Part shown: positions 24,944 through 33,486 of the stretch, one piece after another
How the letters are laid out: each line of letters opens with the position of its first letter
Position numbering within the stretch: the stretch's first letter is position 1
From: Nitrososphaera sp.
Lineage (GTDB): Archaea > Thermoproteota > Nitrososphaeria > Nitrososphaerales > Nitrososphaeraceae
NCBI RefSeq assembly: GCF_013388945.1
Contig: NZ_JACAEH010000004.1
Coordinates: 310,001-374,000 of the forward strand
DNA: 64,000 bases
Reading direction: 5' to 3'
The notes under the pieces: generated by a model
The model's database searches: none
What the model was told of the DNA's origin: nothing
The model's input: the letters and a program-made list of their open reading frames with translations, nothing else
Program-made: the position numbers and the translations under genes

Positions 24944-27043
24944 ATGGGGCTAGCGACGCTGAAAAAGGCCACGATCATCCTGCCAAGGCTGGAGACGCAG
25001 GAAGCCGTGAGCAAGCTTGCAGAGCTGGAGTGGTTCCACCCTATCCAGGCCCCATCGAGCACCGAGCACATCAACCCGTATTACGACGATCTTTTGCTAA
25101 AGGCGCAAAAGCTGTTCCAGGACATTGATGAAGTGGTCAAGGCGCTTGGCATACCCGTTGAAGCCGGCGTCATGGCGACCATGTTCAAGGGCGCGCCAAA
25201 GGGCAAGACCGACTACCAGATTGACGACATGCAGGGCTTTATCGCGGACCTCGAGGAGAGGAGCGCCAAGGCCCTTGAGGAGCCCCGTCGCGTAATCAAA
25301 GAGCGCGAGGGCATCCGCAAGCATCTGGAAGAGTACGGCAACCTTGCGTCTATCACGGAAGGCGCGTCGAGCCTGAGCATGGACCTGACAAGCCTGGGAA
25401 AGCTGAGCAAGTTTTACGCCGGCATTTTCGTTATTGACTCGACTGACGAAGCCGAGATAAGAAAGAGCCTCGAGGATCTCCCGCTTTATTCCACCCGGCT
25501 TGGGGAGAAGAAAGTCGCGCTGTCTGTCATAGGCGCGGCAGGCGACACCGAGCGCATAACAAAGGTGATGCGCAGTTTCGGCGTCAACCCGCTTGCAATC
25601 CCGGCAAACATGCCCCAGAACCCGAGCGTGGCGTTTGCAGAGGCAACCGCCAAGGTTAAGGAGCTTGAAGCCGCGCAGGAAAAGCTCGACAAGGAAATTG
25701 AAAAGCTGACCCAGTCGATAATCACGACGATGCTGTCGCTACGAGAGGCGGCAGGCGTAGCCAAGGACGTGCTTGAAACCACGAGAAAGCCTGGAGGCAC
25801 GCGCAACTTTGCAGTAATCCAAGGCTTTATCCCAAAAGAGATGGAGGGCAAGTTCAAAAAGCTGACAGGCGACTATGTCTCCATAGTCGAGGACGCCGGC
25901 GTGACTGTGGACTACCACGACGCGGGCAAACCTGCGATGCCGACGCTCTTGAACAACAAGGGCTACTCCAAGAACTTTGAAGTCGTGACTGAAACACAGG
26001 GCCTCCCGCGCTACGGCGAGGTCGACCCGACGCCCATAATATCGATTGTCTGGCCGGTCTTTTACGGGCTGATGTTTGCAGACTTTGGTCACGGCATCCT
26101 GCTCTTTGGACTCGGCATGCTCTTTCGGATACGCGGCCAGGGCAGGCTCAGCGTCTGGGGCACCCTGATAGCTGCAAGCGGAGTGGCAGCGGCAGTCGGC
26201 GGGCTTGGGACCGGAGAGATGTTTGGTTTCCATTTCGATCACCTTGCGATACTTGAAGACTTTGCGAATGCACTGCCGTTCGTAGGCCTGCTTTCAGTCT
26301 CGGAACTGAGCTTTGATCAGGTGGTAAAGATCCTTGCCATCTCTATAGCCATAGGCATCGTGCACCTCCTGATGGCCTTCTTCCTCAGGCTGAGGTCGGA
26401 CCTCAAGGCAGGCAACAAGACGGTGGCGTTCCTGCACGACGTGCCTATTATCGTCCAGTACCTCGCTGTCGTGGCGCTGATACTTGCCTCAATAGGCGCC
26501 CAGTACGACATCATAGACATGTTCCTTACGTGGGATCACAACGAGCCCGTTCCGTGGCTTACGTTTGCGTTTGGCAATTGGGTGACCGTCAACCTGGTGG
26601 CAAAGGCCGGCCCGCCTGTCATCTTTGCCTGCATGGCTATCACAATCATCGGCGGCATGAAGGAGGAGAAGCACTACAAGGCAATGGGCAAGGACTCCCC
26701 GCACGGCGGGCTCATGGGCATCATAGTCGAGACCTTCATGGTAAGGACGATAGAGATGCTTGCCAACACCATCAGCTACTCACGGCTTGGCATCATGCTC
26801 CTTGTGCACACAGCGTTGCTCGTTACCGTGAACAACTCGTTTGAGCACGGAGGCGGCCTTGCAATCCTGATAGGCGGCAACATCGGCATCATGATGATTG
26901 AGGGCCTGATTGTATACATCCAGACCATCAGGCTCCACCTGTACGAGTGGTTCCCCAAGTGGTACGCTTCTGACGGCGTCCAGTTCAAGAAGCTGGTACC
27001 CCAGATGCTCTATTCCAACCTGAAGTGGAAGGAAGACAAGTAG
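24944..27043 (+). CDS. atpI: A-type ATP synthase subunit I/a (stator membrane subunit)
   Basis: A 699-residue subunit with a soluble N-terminal half (~residues 1-350, including coiled coil KVKELEAAQEKLDKEIEKL) and a C-terminal half with about seven or eight membrane helices. The conserved region VETFMVRTIEMLANTISYSRLGIMLLVHTALL carries the essential stator Arg and Ser-Tyr-x-Arg-Leu motif lining the proton path. It has its own TATA box and is convergent with a small cysteine-rich gene. Confidence 0.95.
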   Translation: MGLATLKKATIILPRLETQEAVSKLAELEWFHPIQAPSSTEHINPYYDDLLLKAQKLFQDIDEVVKALGIPVEAGVMATMFKGAPKGKTDYQIDDMQGFIADLEERSAKALEEPRRVIKEREGIRKHLEEYGNLASITEGASSLSMDLTSLGKLSKFYAGIFVIDSTDEAEIRKSLEDLPLYSTRLGEKKVALSVIGAAGDTERITKVMRSFGVNPLAIPANMPQNPSVAFAEATAKVKELEAAQEKLDKEIEKLTQSIITTMLSLREAAGVAKDVLETTRKPGGTRNFAVIQGFIPKEMEGKFKKLTGDYVSIVEDAGVTVDYHDAGKPAMPTLLNNKGYSKNFEVVTETQGLPRYGEVDPTPIISIVWPVFYGLMFADFGHGILLFGLGMLFRIRGQGRLSVWGTLIAASGVAAAVGGLGTGEMFGFHFDHLAILEDFANALPFVGLLSVSELSFDQVVKILAISIAIGIVHLLMAFFLRLRSDLKAGNKTVAFLHDVPIIVQYLAVVALILASIGAQYDIIDMFLTWDHNEPVPWLTFAFGNWVTVNLVAKAGPPVIFACMAITIIGGMKEEKHYKAMGKDSPHGGLMGIIVETFMVRTIEMLANTISYSRLGIMLLVHTALLVTVNNSFEHGGGLAILIGGNIGIMMIEGLIVYIQTIRLHLYEWFPKWYASDGVQFKKLVPQMLYSNLKWKEDK

Positions 27044-27044
27044 C

Positions 27045-27212
27045 CTAGGCTTTTATTGCAATCTTGGGCTTGAAGTTCTCGAAAAGGTCGTAGGTGGCGC
27101 AATAAGTGCAGGCTTCTTCCTCGTCGTTGCAGGTGTAGCCCTCGCGCTGGTAGAACCTGCACAGGGAAGCGTACCTGCACCGGACCGTTTTGTTCGCAGC
27201 CTGCGATTCCAT
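27045..27212 (-). CDS. Small cysteine-rich protein (55 aa)
   Basis: ATG at 27212 to TAG at 27045-27047 gives 55 residues with five cysteines: VRCRYASLC and later YTCNDEEEACTYCATYD. The spacing could bind zinc or an iron-sulfur cluster. The stop lies two bases from the convergent atpI stop. No match to a named family; the clean, start-to-stop cysteine pattern supports a real gene. Confidence 0.5.
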   Translation of the reverse strand: MESQAANKTVRCRYASLCRFYQREGYTCNDEEEACTYCATYDLFENFKPKIAIKA

Positions 27213-27297
27213 GCCCTAGCCAACGCTGGCTGGCTATATGGCAAGTGCGAGTACTGTGCAATGCAATGTGTGCATTAGACTGCACTGTACGCTGCCA

Positions 27298-27615
27298 TCA
27301 GAAGGTCAGAACCCTGTCAGACTCGACTACGAGCTTGAGCATGTCCTTCATGGTCGAGATGGGGCAGACTTCAAACTGCATGTTGCGCGACTTGATGCAC
27401 GTCCCGCACGCAAGCATGGTGCCCCCAAGCTGGCCCAACTTGTCCAGCTGGTCCTTTACGTCGAACCTGTCGCTCTCGATGCTCTCGATCTCGACGCCCT
27501 GGCCCAGCAGAAAGACCTTGACCTGATGATCTTCCAATATTGCGGTGTTTGCAAACCGGAGCGCGTTCCAGACAGTTTCCGGGTCGGTCTGGGAGATTAT
27601 GATGCCTATTTTCAT
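27298..27615 (-). CDS. DsrE/DsrF-like protein
   Basis: A 105-residue protein with the DsrE fold: MKIGIIISQTDPETVWNALRFANTAI, then VKVFLLGQGVE, and a conserved-cysteine region TMLACGTCIKSR. Family members transfer sulfur as persulfide or act in peroxiredoxin-like chemistry. A second Cys occurs at EVCPIS. It lies next to a TauE/SafE sulfite-exporter-type gene, which suggests sulfur-related work, though that is inference. Confidence 0.8.
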   Translation of the reverse strand: MKIGIIISQTDPETVWNALRFANTAILEDHQVKVFLLGQGVEIESIESDRFDVKDQLDKLGQLGGTMLACGTCIKSRNMQFEVCPISTMKDMLKLVVESDRVLTF

Positions 27616-27659
27616 CCACCACTGCAGGCGCTCGAAGGACTGATTAATCTTGCGCCAAT

Positions 27660-28400
27660 CTACAGCTGAATCGCCACGGCGCCGTCTACAATGAACTTGA
27701 TGCTTGCCAAGATGATTGCAATCAAGACCATCTTTCTGAACTTTGCCTGATCTATCCTGCCCACTATCCTGCGACCCACATACGAGCCGCCAAGCGCTAT
27801 TGCAAACAGGACAGGGATAAGGTAGTAGTACTGCTCTGTCAGAAAGCCGCTTGCGATGTAAGAGGGTATCCTGGTCGCGTCCGTGCCAAGGGCTATCACG
27901 GCTGCCGTGGCGATGTACTTTTCCTTCTCTATCTTCAGGCCCGTGAGAAAGGTCGCCCTCAGGGCCCCGCCCGTGCCTATGAGGCCGACTATAAAGCCCG
28001 AGACCCCTCCTCCTATCACCAGGGATTTTGTGGACGCAGGAAACGCGATCTTGGGTCTTACAAGAAACACAGCAGAAAGCGAGATCAGAAATATCCCGAG
28101 AAGCAGCTTCAAAAACGTCTGCGACAGGTCGCCCACAAGCGTGGCGCCAAGCAGGCTCAGGGCAAAGCTCGGCAGCCCGAACACCAGCAAAACTTTCCTG
28201 TCAAGGCCGTGCCTGAAAAACGCTATCCTGCCGACGTTTCCAAAGAGGTGGAATATCGCCACCAGCACCAGCGCGGTCTTGAAGTCGACAAGGTAGGAAG
28301 CAAGGGGCAGGTAGATGGTCGACGAGCCGAATCCTGCCATCGTGCCGACCACTTCGGAGAAAAACCCGATCACGATAAGGAGAATGTCCGCAAGCTCCAT
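27660..28400 (-). CDS. TauE/SafE family sulfite/organosulfonate exporter
   Basis: A polytopic membrane protein of ~246 residues with about eight helices. The two family repeats are visible as GFFSEVVGTMAGFGSSTIYLPLA near the N-terminus and GGGVSGFIVGLIGTGGALRATFL near residue 130. Members export sulfite, sulfoacetate and related anions. ATG at 28400 is preferred over GTG 28409. The padR gene immediately upstream ends nearby (28406), implying a shared transcript under PadR control. Confidence 0.85.
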   Translation of the reverse strand: MELADILLIVIGFFSEVVGTMAGFGSSTIYLPLASYLVDFKTALVLVAIFHLFGNVGRIAFFRHGLDRKVLLVFGLPSFALSLLGATLVGDLSQTFLKLLLGIFLISLSAVFLVRPKIAFPASTKSLVIGGGVSGFIVGLIGTGGALRATFLTGLKIEKEKYIATAAVIALGTDATRIPSYIASGFLTEQYYYLIPVLFAIALGGSYVGRRIVGRIDQAKFRKMVLIAIILASIKFIVDGAVAIQL

Positions 28401-28405
28401 GTGGA

Positions 28406-28708
28406 TCACTCTAGGACTTCGGAGACAAGCTCGTCAATTTTGGGCCTGACGTGGCGCAACGCCTGCCTGCCCTTTGGGGTGGCACTGTAGTAAATCCTTG
28501 CCCTGCCCTTTTCAGTCCTCTTTTTGCTCTCAAGATAGCCATCCTCTTGCATCTTGTGGAGCGTGGGGTAGAGCGTTCCCGGCCCTATGCGGTAGCCGTG
28601 CCTCCTCAGCTCCTCCATCATGTCGACGCCGCAAAAGCCCTCTTTCTGGGCATGGTAGAGGACGTGGATCTTGATGAACCCGAGGAGGAACTCCCTTGAA
28701 ATATCCAT
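28406..28708 (-). CDS. PadR-family transcription regulator
   Basis: A 100-residue winged-helix protein: ISREFLLGFIKIHVLYHA..EGFCGVDMMEELRRHGYRIGPGTLYPTLHKMQEDGYLESK is the PadR signature (G..Y.......L...G). The wing and a short C-terminal helix follow. PadR proteins usually repress their own operon and a neighbouring exporter in response to a small molecule. Two inverted repeats lie directly upstream at 28710-28739 and overlap the likely promoter, consistent with autoregulation. Confidence 0.9.
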   Translation of the reverse strand: MDISREFLLGFIKIHVLYHAQKEGFCGVDMMEELRRHGYRIGPGTLYPTLHKMQEDGYLESKKRTEKGRARIYYSATPKGRQALRHVRPKIDELVSEVLE

Positions 28709-28709
28709 A

Positions 28710-28739
28710 ATATCGATTCGCGATATCGTAATACGATAT
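28710..28739. promoter_or_regulatory. Probable PadR operator (two overlapping palindromes)
   Basis: ATATCGTA-A-TACGATAT (28723-28739) is a perfect 8-bp inverted repeat with one-base spacer; ATATCG-ATTCG-CGATAT (28710-28726) is a second one partly overlapping it. They sit in the 30 bases between the MFS gene stop and the padR start and would cover the padR promoter. Confidence 0.65.
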
Positions 28740-29956
28740 TATATAGGTTGTTGCGTCTTGTATTTTCGCAGGAAAACTCCCATCGCAGAGATCGCAACCA
28801 TTGTTACGGCCGCGCTGTAAGAAACTGCAGCTGCAAGGCCAAAGCTGTCCCACAGGAACCCAAACATGACGTTGCTTGCAAAAAAGCACACGCCGATTAT
28901 CAGGTTGTACAGTCCAAACGCAGTTCCGCGCAGCTCCGATGGGACGTACCTTGGGATGACGGCCCTCTGGACTGTCTCTGAAATGCCTACATACAGGCCA
29001 AATACTGCGGCAAGCACATACGCGTAGAGCACGTTTCCGGCAAACATCACCATAAGGAGCGTTGAGACAAGAAAGACCGAGTACCCGATTATCAGGGTCT
29101 TTTCCTTCCCTATCCTGTCCGCAAGAATACCCGACGGGATGCCTATGACGGCGTGAGACACGTTGATGGCGGCGTAGACGAGCGGGATAAAGCTCTCCTC
29201 GACTCCGAGGTCCGACGCGCGCAGGAGCACGAATGAAAAGTTGAACGCGCCAAGGCTAAAGATCCCGGCGACCCCGAGCAGTAAAAGGAGCGGCCTGTTG
29301 CCTTTGAGCAGCACCCTGATGTTGCCCAGCATCGTCGTCCCGGCCTTGCTCTTTACAGCAATTTCTTTGACAAAGAATACCAGGACCAGGACTGCAATCG
29401 CTCCGGGTATCAAAGACGCAAGGAAAACGCCGCGTATGTCAACCACCTGCAAGAGGGCAAACGCCGCTACTGGGCCGACTATGGCTCCAAGCTGGTCTAT
29501 GGTCCTGTGCAGGCCAAAAGCCCTGCCTACTCTGGATTCCGGGACCGAGTCTGCAATCAGGGCGTCCCTCGGCGCCGTCCTGATGCCCTTTCCAACCCTG
29601 TCGCCCGACCTTACAAGAAAGGCGTCGACCCAGCTTGAGGCGGCGGCAAAGAACGGCTTGCTTGCAGTAGACGCCGCATAGCCTGCAAGGACAAACACCT
29701 TTCTCCTGCCCGTTTTGTCAGACCACGAGCCGGACAGCATCCTAAAGGCATAGCTGACAAGCTCTGCCGAGCCTTCGATGGTCCCTAGCAAAAGCCGCGA
29801 AGCGCCCAGTGTGCTCACGATAAAGAATGGCAGGACGCCGAGGACCATCTCTGTCGAAACGTCCGTAAAAAAGCTGACTATGCCAAGCGCCGTGACGTTT
29901 CGCATGCCGCCTGCCGGCGCGGCTGGTTCCGGTACGGGACGGTCAGGCGGCTCCAA
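28739..29956 (-). CDS. MFS transporter
   Basis: A 405-residue major facilitator with about twelve membrane helices. The N-half loop motif (SGSWSDKTGRRKVFVLAG, helix 2-3) and its C-half copy (PSGILADRIGKEKTLIIG) are both present, as is RVGKGIRTAPRDALIAD in the central part of the N half. The closest recognisable group is the drug/metabolite efflux 'fosmidomycin/quinolone-like' or metal-stress MFS type; the substrate is not known. Same strand and just upstream of padR and tauE. Confidence 0.85.
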   Translation of the reverse strand: MEPPDRPVPEPAAPAGGMRNVTALGIVSFFTDVSTEMVLGVLPFFIVSTLGASRLLLGTIEGSAELVSYAFRMLSGSWSDKTGRRKVFVLAGYAASTASKPFFAAASSWVDAFLVRSGDRVGKGIRTAPRDALIADSVPESRVGRAFGLHRTIDQLGAIVGPVAAFALLQVVDIRGVFLASLIPGAIAVLVLVFFVKEIAVKSKAGTTMLGNIRVLLKGNRPLLLLLGVAGIFSLGAFNFSFVLLRASDLGVEESFIPLVYAAINVSHAVIGIPSGILADRIGKEKTLIIGYSVFLVSTLLMVMFAGNVLYAYVLAAVFGLYVGISETVQRAVIPRYVPSELRGTAFGLYNLIIGVCFFASNVMFGFLWDSFGLAAAVSYSAAVTMVAISAMGVFLRKYKTQQPI

Positions 29957-30012
29957 GATGCACCGTCAGTAGGCTAGAGATTGTATAAAAGGTTCTTAGT
30001 GCCTGGCCGGCG

Positions 30013-31071
30013 TTACTGCGGGCCTACCTTGACAAGGCTTGACATTATCTTGTCGGCAGGTATCTTTTGCTCGACGCCAGTTGCAATGGCTGCGAGGTTC
30101 TTTATCTCAAAGGCCATCAGCTTGAGCGACGCAAGCATATTGCCCACGGTGAAAACTGCGCGATAAGACGCGGCTATCCTCTTGACAGACATCAGCTCAA
30201 AGCCCTGCTCCAGCTGCATGATGGCGTCGATGTCGTTTGCAGCCGCCTTGGGTATGAGGTCGCGGTACGGCGTGTTTGCAAGCTCGCCGATTGCGTCCTG
30301 GATCTTCTCCACGTTTATCATCTTTGAAAGCGTCTCGCGGCTTGCCTTTGCAGTCGTAGTCACAATCAGGTCGTTTGTCTCGGCGGCAGAAAGCCCCCAG
30401 TACTTTGCCCTGAGCACCGCAAGTATGTTGTAAGAATCGATGTCGACTCCGACGAGCTTTTGCACGTCCTCCAGCTTTGATTCATTCAAAAGCGACCTGT
30501 CAAGCGACTTGTAGAACGCGTGGTCAAGGTAGGTGTCAAACAGCCTGACGTCGCCCTTCTCCTTGTATGCTGCCGCGGCTTTTCTTGCGTCCTCGCCAAA
30601 CTCGCTCCCCTGCAACGACGCTACCGCTTCTTCAAAGTCCTTGGCTACAAGCGCCTTGACTACAAGGTCGCGCCTTCCCACGAGCTCCTCCGCCCTCAGG
30701 TTGACCTTTGGCAGCAGGTCGTCGTAGGTCCTGCCAAGCGCCTTGCCCTTCAGTATTATCTTCAGGTTCCAGGTGATGTACCTCACGAAATAGGCATTCA
30801 GAACGGCAGCGCCGGACGCAATTGCGACCATCTTGGCGTGCGTGTTAACCAGGTGCTCCCTGAGCGCGCCTTCAACCTTCTCTGCGGTGAACGGCTTTTG
30901 CAGCTTGGCCAGCACGTCGAGGTAGACCGTGTTCTTCATACGGGTCACGAGCTCTTCAACGTCCCTTGACTCTGCAAGTGTCTGGAGCGAGGTCCTCGAC
31001 AGCATCTTGCCGCGGATAGTGTGGGCAAGAACGGTGCCAAAGATCTTGTTGGGGGTGCTGACCTTGGCCAT
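30013..31071 (-). CDS. atpC: A-type ATP synthase subunit C
   Basis: A ~352-residue subunit C/AC39-type protein, the all-helical funnel that couples the central stalk to the c ring. Recognisable stretches are LAESRDVEELVTRMKNTVYLDVL, YFVRYITWNLKIILKGKALGR and LRAKYWGLS with the final EIKNLAAIATGVEQKIP. ATG at 31071 is chosen. It is separated from the rest of the ATPase operon by 3 kb and encoded on the other strand, an unusual layout for an archaeal A-ATPase. Confidence 0.9.
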   Translation of the reverse strand: MAKVSTPNKIFGTVLAHTIRGKMLSRTSLQTLAESRDVEELVTRMKNTVYLDVLAKLQKPFTAEKVEGALREHLVNTHAKMVAIASGAAVLNAYFVRYITWNLKIILKGKALGRTYDDLLPKVNLRAEELVGRRDLVVKALVAKDFEEAVASLQGSEFGEDARKAAAAYKEKGDVRLFDTYLDHAFYKSLDRSLLNESKLEDVQKLVGVDIDSYNILAVLRAKYWGLSAAETNDLIVTTTAKASRETLSKMINVEKIQDAIGELANTPYRDLIPKAAANDIDAIMQLEQGFELMSVKRIAASYRAVFTVGNMLASLKLMAFEIKNLAAIATGVEQKIPADKIMSSLVKVGPQ

Positions 31072-31126
31072 CGTTCTCAATGCCCGGGGCGCTTTATTTA
31101 TAGATTGGCGAGCGGGAAAAACCTGC

Positions 31127-31363
31127 TTACAGGCGTATGTTGTAGACGATGCTGGTAAGAATGGAGCCTATACCTGAAATCATGGCCATGTTCCTGATAG
31201 TGTTGCGGAGCTCTTTTTCGTCCTTTGTCTTTACCTTCAGCACCATGTCGTACGCGCCGGTCGTGGGGTGCGACTCTACCACTCCCTTGACTTCTCTGAC
31301 CTTCTTTTCTGCGCTGGAGACCTTGTCCGGGTAGCACTTTACAAACACCAGGGCGAAAGTCAT
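31127..31363 (-). CDS. Stand-alone Lrp/AsnC ligand-binding (RAM) domain protein
   Basis: From the ATG at 31363 a 78-residue protein with the RAM-domain pattern: TFALVFVKCYPDKVSSAEKKV, VVESHPTTGAYDMVLKVKTKDEKEL and GIGSILTSIVYNIRL. It lacks the helix-turn-helix half of Lrp/AsnC regulators. Such stand-alone domains form octamers and bind amino acids; archaeal members are often abundant. Function here unknown. Confidence 0.8.
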   Translation of the reverse strand: MTFALVFVKCYPDKVSSAEKKVREVKGVVESHPTTGAYDMVLKVKTKDEKELRNTIRNMAMISGIGSILTSIVYNIRL

Positions 31364-31477
31364 GTCCGGTACTATGGCATCCAAGAATTAAATGAGTTTC
31401 GGACATGATCTAAGTGGGCTGAAAATAATGTGCAGATCATGAATTTCCGGAAAAATCCGTCGCAACTTTTTTGAACC

Positions 31478-31642
31478 ATGCGCGCGAAAAAACATGACGT
31501 GCGCAAGATCCAGCTGGTGTACAGGTTAAAGCGCAAGGGCATAAACACCGACGAAATCATCCCGTACCTGTTCGTGCTTGCGCCCATAATCACCGTGCTT
31601 TTCGTGATGCTTCTTTGGTCTGCGACCGGCGCAGGCCGGTAG
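31478..31642 (+). CDS. Small membrane protein (54 aa)
   Basis: ATG at 31478 to TAG at 31640-31642. The product has a basic N-terminal half (MRAKKHDVRKIQLVYRLKRKG) and one C-terminal membrane helix (LFVLAPIITVLFVMLLWSATG). It lies between divergent regulators with upstream AT-poor sequence. Well-formed single-helix topology supports a gene; function unknown. Confidence 0.5.
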   Translation: MRAKKHDVRKIQLVYRLKRKGINTDEIIPYLFVLAPIITVLFVMLLWSATGAGR

Positions 31643-31653
31643 GCCGCGGCAGG

Positions 31654-31662
31654 GTTATATCC
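31654..31662 (+). promoter_or_regulatory. TATA box for GTG-start regulator at 31683
   Basis: GTTATATCC centred ~25 bases before GTG 31683 predicts a leaderless transcript and supports the GTG start. Confidence 0.5.
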
Positions 31663-31682
31663 TCATTTCTGGAAGCAAGACT

Positions 31683-32114
31683 GTGCCAGTTGACCTGGAT
31701 GACACCGACGTTGCGATATTAAAGTCCCTCATGGAGGACGGCAGAAAGTCCTTCCGGGCAATCTCACGGGAGATAAGCGTGAGCACGCCGACTGTCAAGG
31801 CCCACTACGAGCGTCTCGTGAACATGGGCCTGATAAAGGCGGTCAAGCCCGAGATAGACGTTTCAAAGATAGCGGGCCCCGGCAGGGATCTTTTCAAGGG
31901 CCCCGTCACCAAAAAGGTCAGGCTCGAAGGGTTGAAGGTAAAGATCAAGTGCGAGTTCTGCGGCGGGCCCGTACACGGCGCCCCCAAGGTGCTCAGGTTC
32001 GCAGGCCTGGAGCGCTTTTTCTGCTGCACGTCATGCAGGAACGGCTACCGGGAAAAATATGCAGGCAGGATCCAGTCGCTTGTAGAGCAGCACAAAAGGC
32101 GGCCTAGCCGGTAG
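31683..32114 (+). CDS. Lrp-type HTH protein with C-terminal TRASH metal-binding domain
   Basis: A 143-residue regulator: an AsnC/Lrp helix-turn-helix (DTDVAILKSLMEDGRKSFRAISREISVSTPTVKAHYERLVNMG, residues ~7-50) joined to a TRASH domain whose cysteines are visible as KCEFCGGPVHG and FFCCTSCRNGYREKY. Archaeal HTH-TRASH proteins (for example CopR/CopT-like) sense copper or other heavy metals and control efflux. The usual RAM domain is replaced by TRASH. No efflux pump gene is adjacent. Confidence 0.85.
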   Translation: MPVDLDDTDVAILKSLMEDGRKSFRAISREISVSTPTVKAHYERLVNMGLIKAVKPEIDVSKIAGPGRDLFKGPVTKKVRLEGLKVKIKCEFCGGPVHGAPKVLRFAGLERFFCCTSCRNGYREKYAGRIQSLVEQHKRRPSR

Positions 32115-32352
32115 GCGCCAGCTGCACCGTCTCTTTCTTGGCCCTTCTTCTGTCGCCCGTCTTTCTGGTCATGCTGTCGACGGTGCCAAGCGCAAACACG
32201 TACCTTATCCCTTCTGCCTTCATCTCCGGCGTCAGGAGCGAGTTCATCTTTTCCACGTCGCTTTTCACGTAATCCTCAGAGTGCTTGTTGGTCCTTGCGA
32301 CCACGTACTGCAGCTCGTCGCCCCTGTACTTGTGGATCTCGAAAACCTGCAT
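32104..32352 (-). CDS. Conserved small hypothetical protein
   Basis: From the ATG at 32352 an 82-residue soluble protein (MQVFEIHKYRGDELQYVV..., with a basic segment TRKTGDRRRAKKE near the end). No motif is recognised. Its stop overlaps the convergent end of the HTH-TRASH gene by 11 bases. Confidence 0.55.
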   Translation of the reverse strand: MQVFEIHKYRGDELQYVVARTNKHSEDYVKSDVEKMNSLLTPEMKAEGIRYVFALGTVDSMTRKTGDRRRAKKETVQLAPTG

Positions 32353-32406
32353 TGCTACCACTTGCAGATGCCAAAGTAAATTGCAGGTGTCAAGAATTCT
32401 AGGGCT

Positions 32407-32664
32407 TTAATCCTCAAAAAGCTTGACAAGGCCTGATGAGATCTTTTTCGAGAAAGCCAGAATTGCAAAGTGGATTCCAAACCCGATTGCGGCTGCAATC
32501 GCAATGCTGACGCCTGACTGGTACAGTCCGATAAAGAGGCCGACCGGCGGGAGCGCAAATATCATGGCAAGGGCGGTGCTCATCCACATCGACCTGGCGA
32601 CGAGCTCCGGCGTGAGGTTCTCAAAACTTCCGCTCTTGAATTTCAGCGCCTGTCTGCTTCCCAC
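32407..32664 (-). CDS. Two-helix membrane protein
   Basis: An 85-residue protein with two membrane helices (STALAMIFALPPVGLFIGLYQSG and SIAIAAAIGFGIHFAILAFS) and a basic C-terminal end. The start is GTG; the helix-hairpin topology resembles that of the small protein at 16461-16718, but sequence similarity is not evident. Function unknown. Confidence 0.55.
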   Translation of the reverse strand: MGSRQALKFKSGSFENLTPELVARSMWMSTALAMIFALPPVGLFIGLYQSGVSIAIAAAIGFGIHFAILAFSKKISSGLVKLFED

Positions 32665-32970
32665 GATATTATCTTGAAAAACGTACAGAATATTAATATT
32701 AGCACGCTAAAACATTCAATTATATTATCACGTTAAGCAGGTTTTACATCACGGCGAGCTTGAGGCGCTGCAACAGTTGCATCAAAACCGCCCTCAATTC
32801 GTAATTTCTGCGATGTTTTAGTCCTGCATTTTCAAGGTTTGTCTGCAGTATTTTCAACATATCTTGATATCCATAAAATATGTTAGTTATCGGGGCCGGC
32901 CGCCGCGAAAATTAGCACGAAAACCCGCGACAAAATAAACTTAATTAGCATCAACGACAATTACAGGCAG
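32665..32970. other. AT-rich intergenic region (306 bases)
   Basis: No gene is seen. It holds a short self-complementary AT stretch (AATATTAATATT, about 32690-32701), several A/T-rich blocks, and near its right end a TATA-like AACTTAATTAG (about 32938-32948) suited to the gene starting at 32971. Between them lies an unexplained mixed-composition stretch. Confidence 0.4.
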
Positions 32971-33441
32971 ATGCAAACACCGGCGCTATCTTCACAGGAA
33001 GAAAAGGCACAGCTGGAAGAAAAATACGAGAAGCTGATAGACCAGTTCGAGCAAGAGACGGCGCAGTACGACAGGCTCTCTAGGATCGCTGCAATAGCAA
33101 CGTTTGGCGGGGTCCTTGCGTCGATACTTGTTCCATTGCTGTATCTCACCGCCACTGCGGCAGACCCGTTCAGGGCGTTTGTCTCGGGTCCGCTTCTATA
33201 CATAGTGATAGGCGGCGTGCTTGCAAGCAAGGTCGCGCCCAAGCTGGTGATAATGTACGCCAACCACAAAAAGCACGAGGTGTCGAGGCTGAAATACAGG
33301 CCGGTGACAGGCGTGTGCATGTGCGACCTCTACCAGTACCGCACCCACCTGCGCAGGATGGAAAAGTCAGACACGCCGGGCGAGCGCATGAGGCACGCCA
33401 AGCTGGCTGCGTACTACAAGCACCAGATGGGCTGGGGCTAG
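32971..33441 (+). CDS. Membrane protein with N-terminal coiled coil
   Basis: A 156-residue protein: charged helix (residues ~8-40, QEEKAQLEEKYEKLIDQFEQET), then two membrane helices (IAAIATFGGVLASILVPLLYL and GPLLYIVIGGVLASKVAPKLVIM), then a cytoplasmic basic tail with VCMCDLYQYRTHLRRM. A TATA-like box lies ~25-30 bases upstream. Family unknown. Confidence 0.6.
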   Translation: MQTPALSSQEEKAQLEEKYEKLIDQFEQETAQYDRLSRIAAIATFGGVLASILVPLLYLTATAADPFRAFVSGPLLYIVIGGVLASKVAPKLVIMYANHKKHEVSRLKYRPVTGVCMCDLYQYRTHLRRMEKSDTPGERMRHAKLAAYYKHQMGWG

Positions 33442-33486
33442 CCGCAAGGCATTTTACCGGCTCAAAAATAACCAGTAAAGGCTCGA

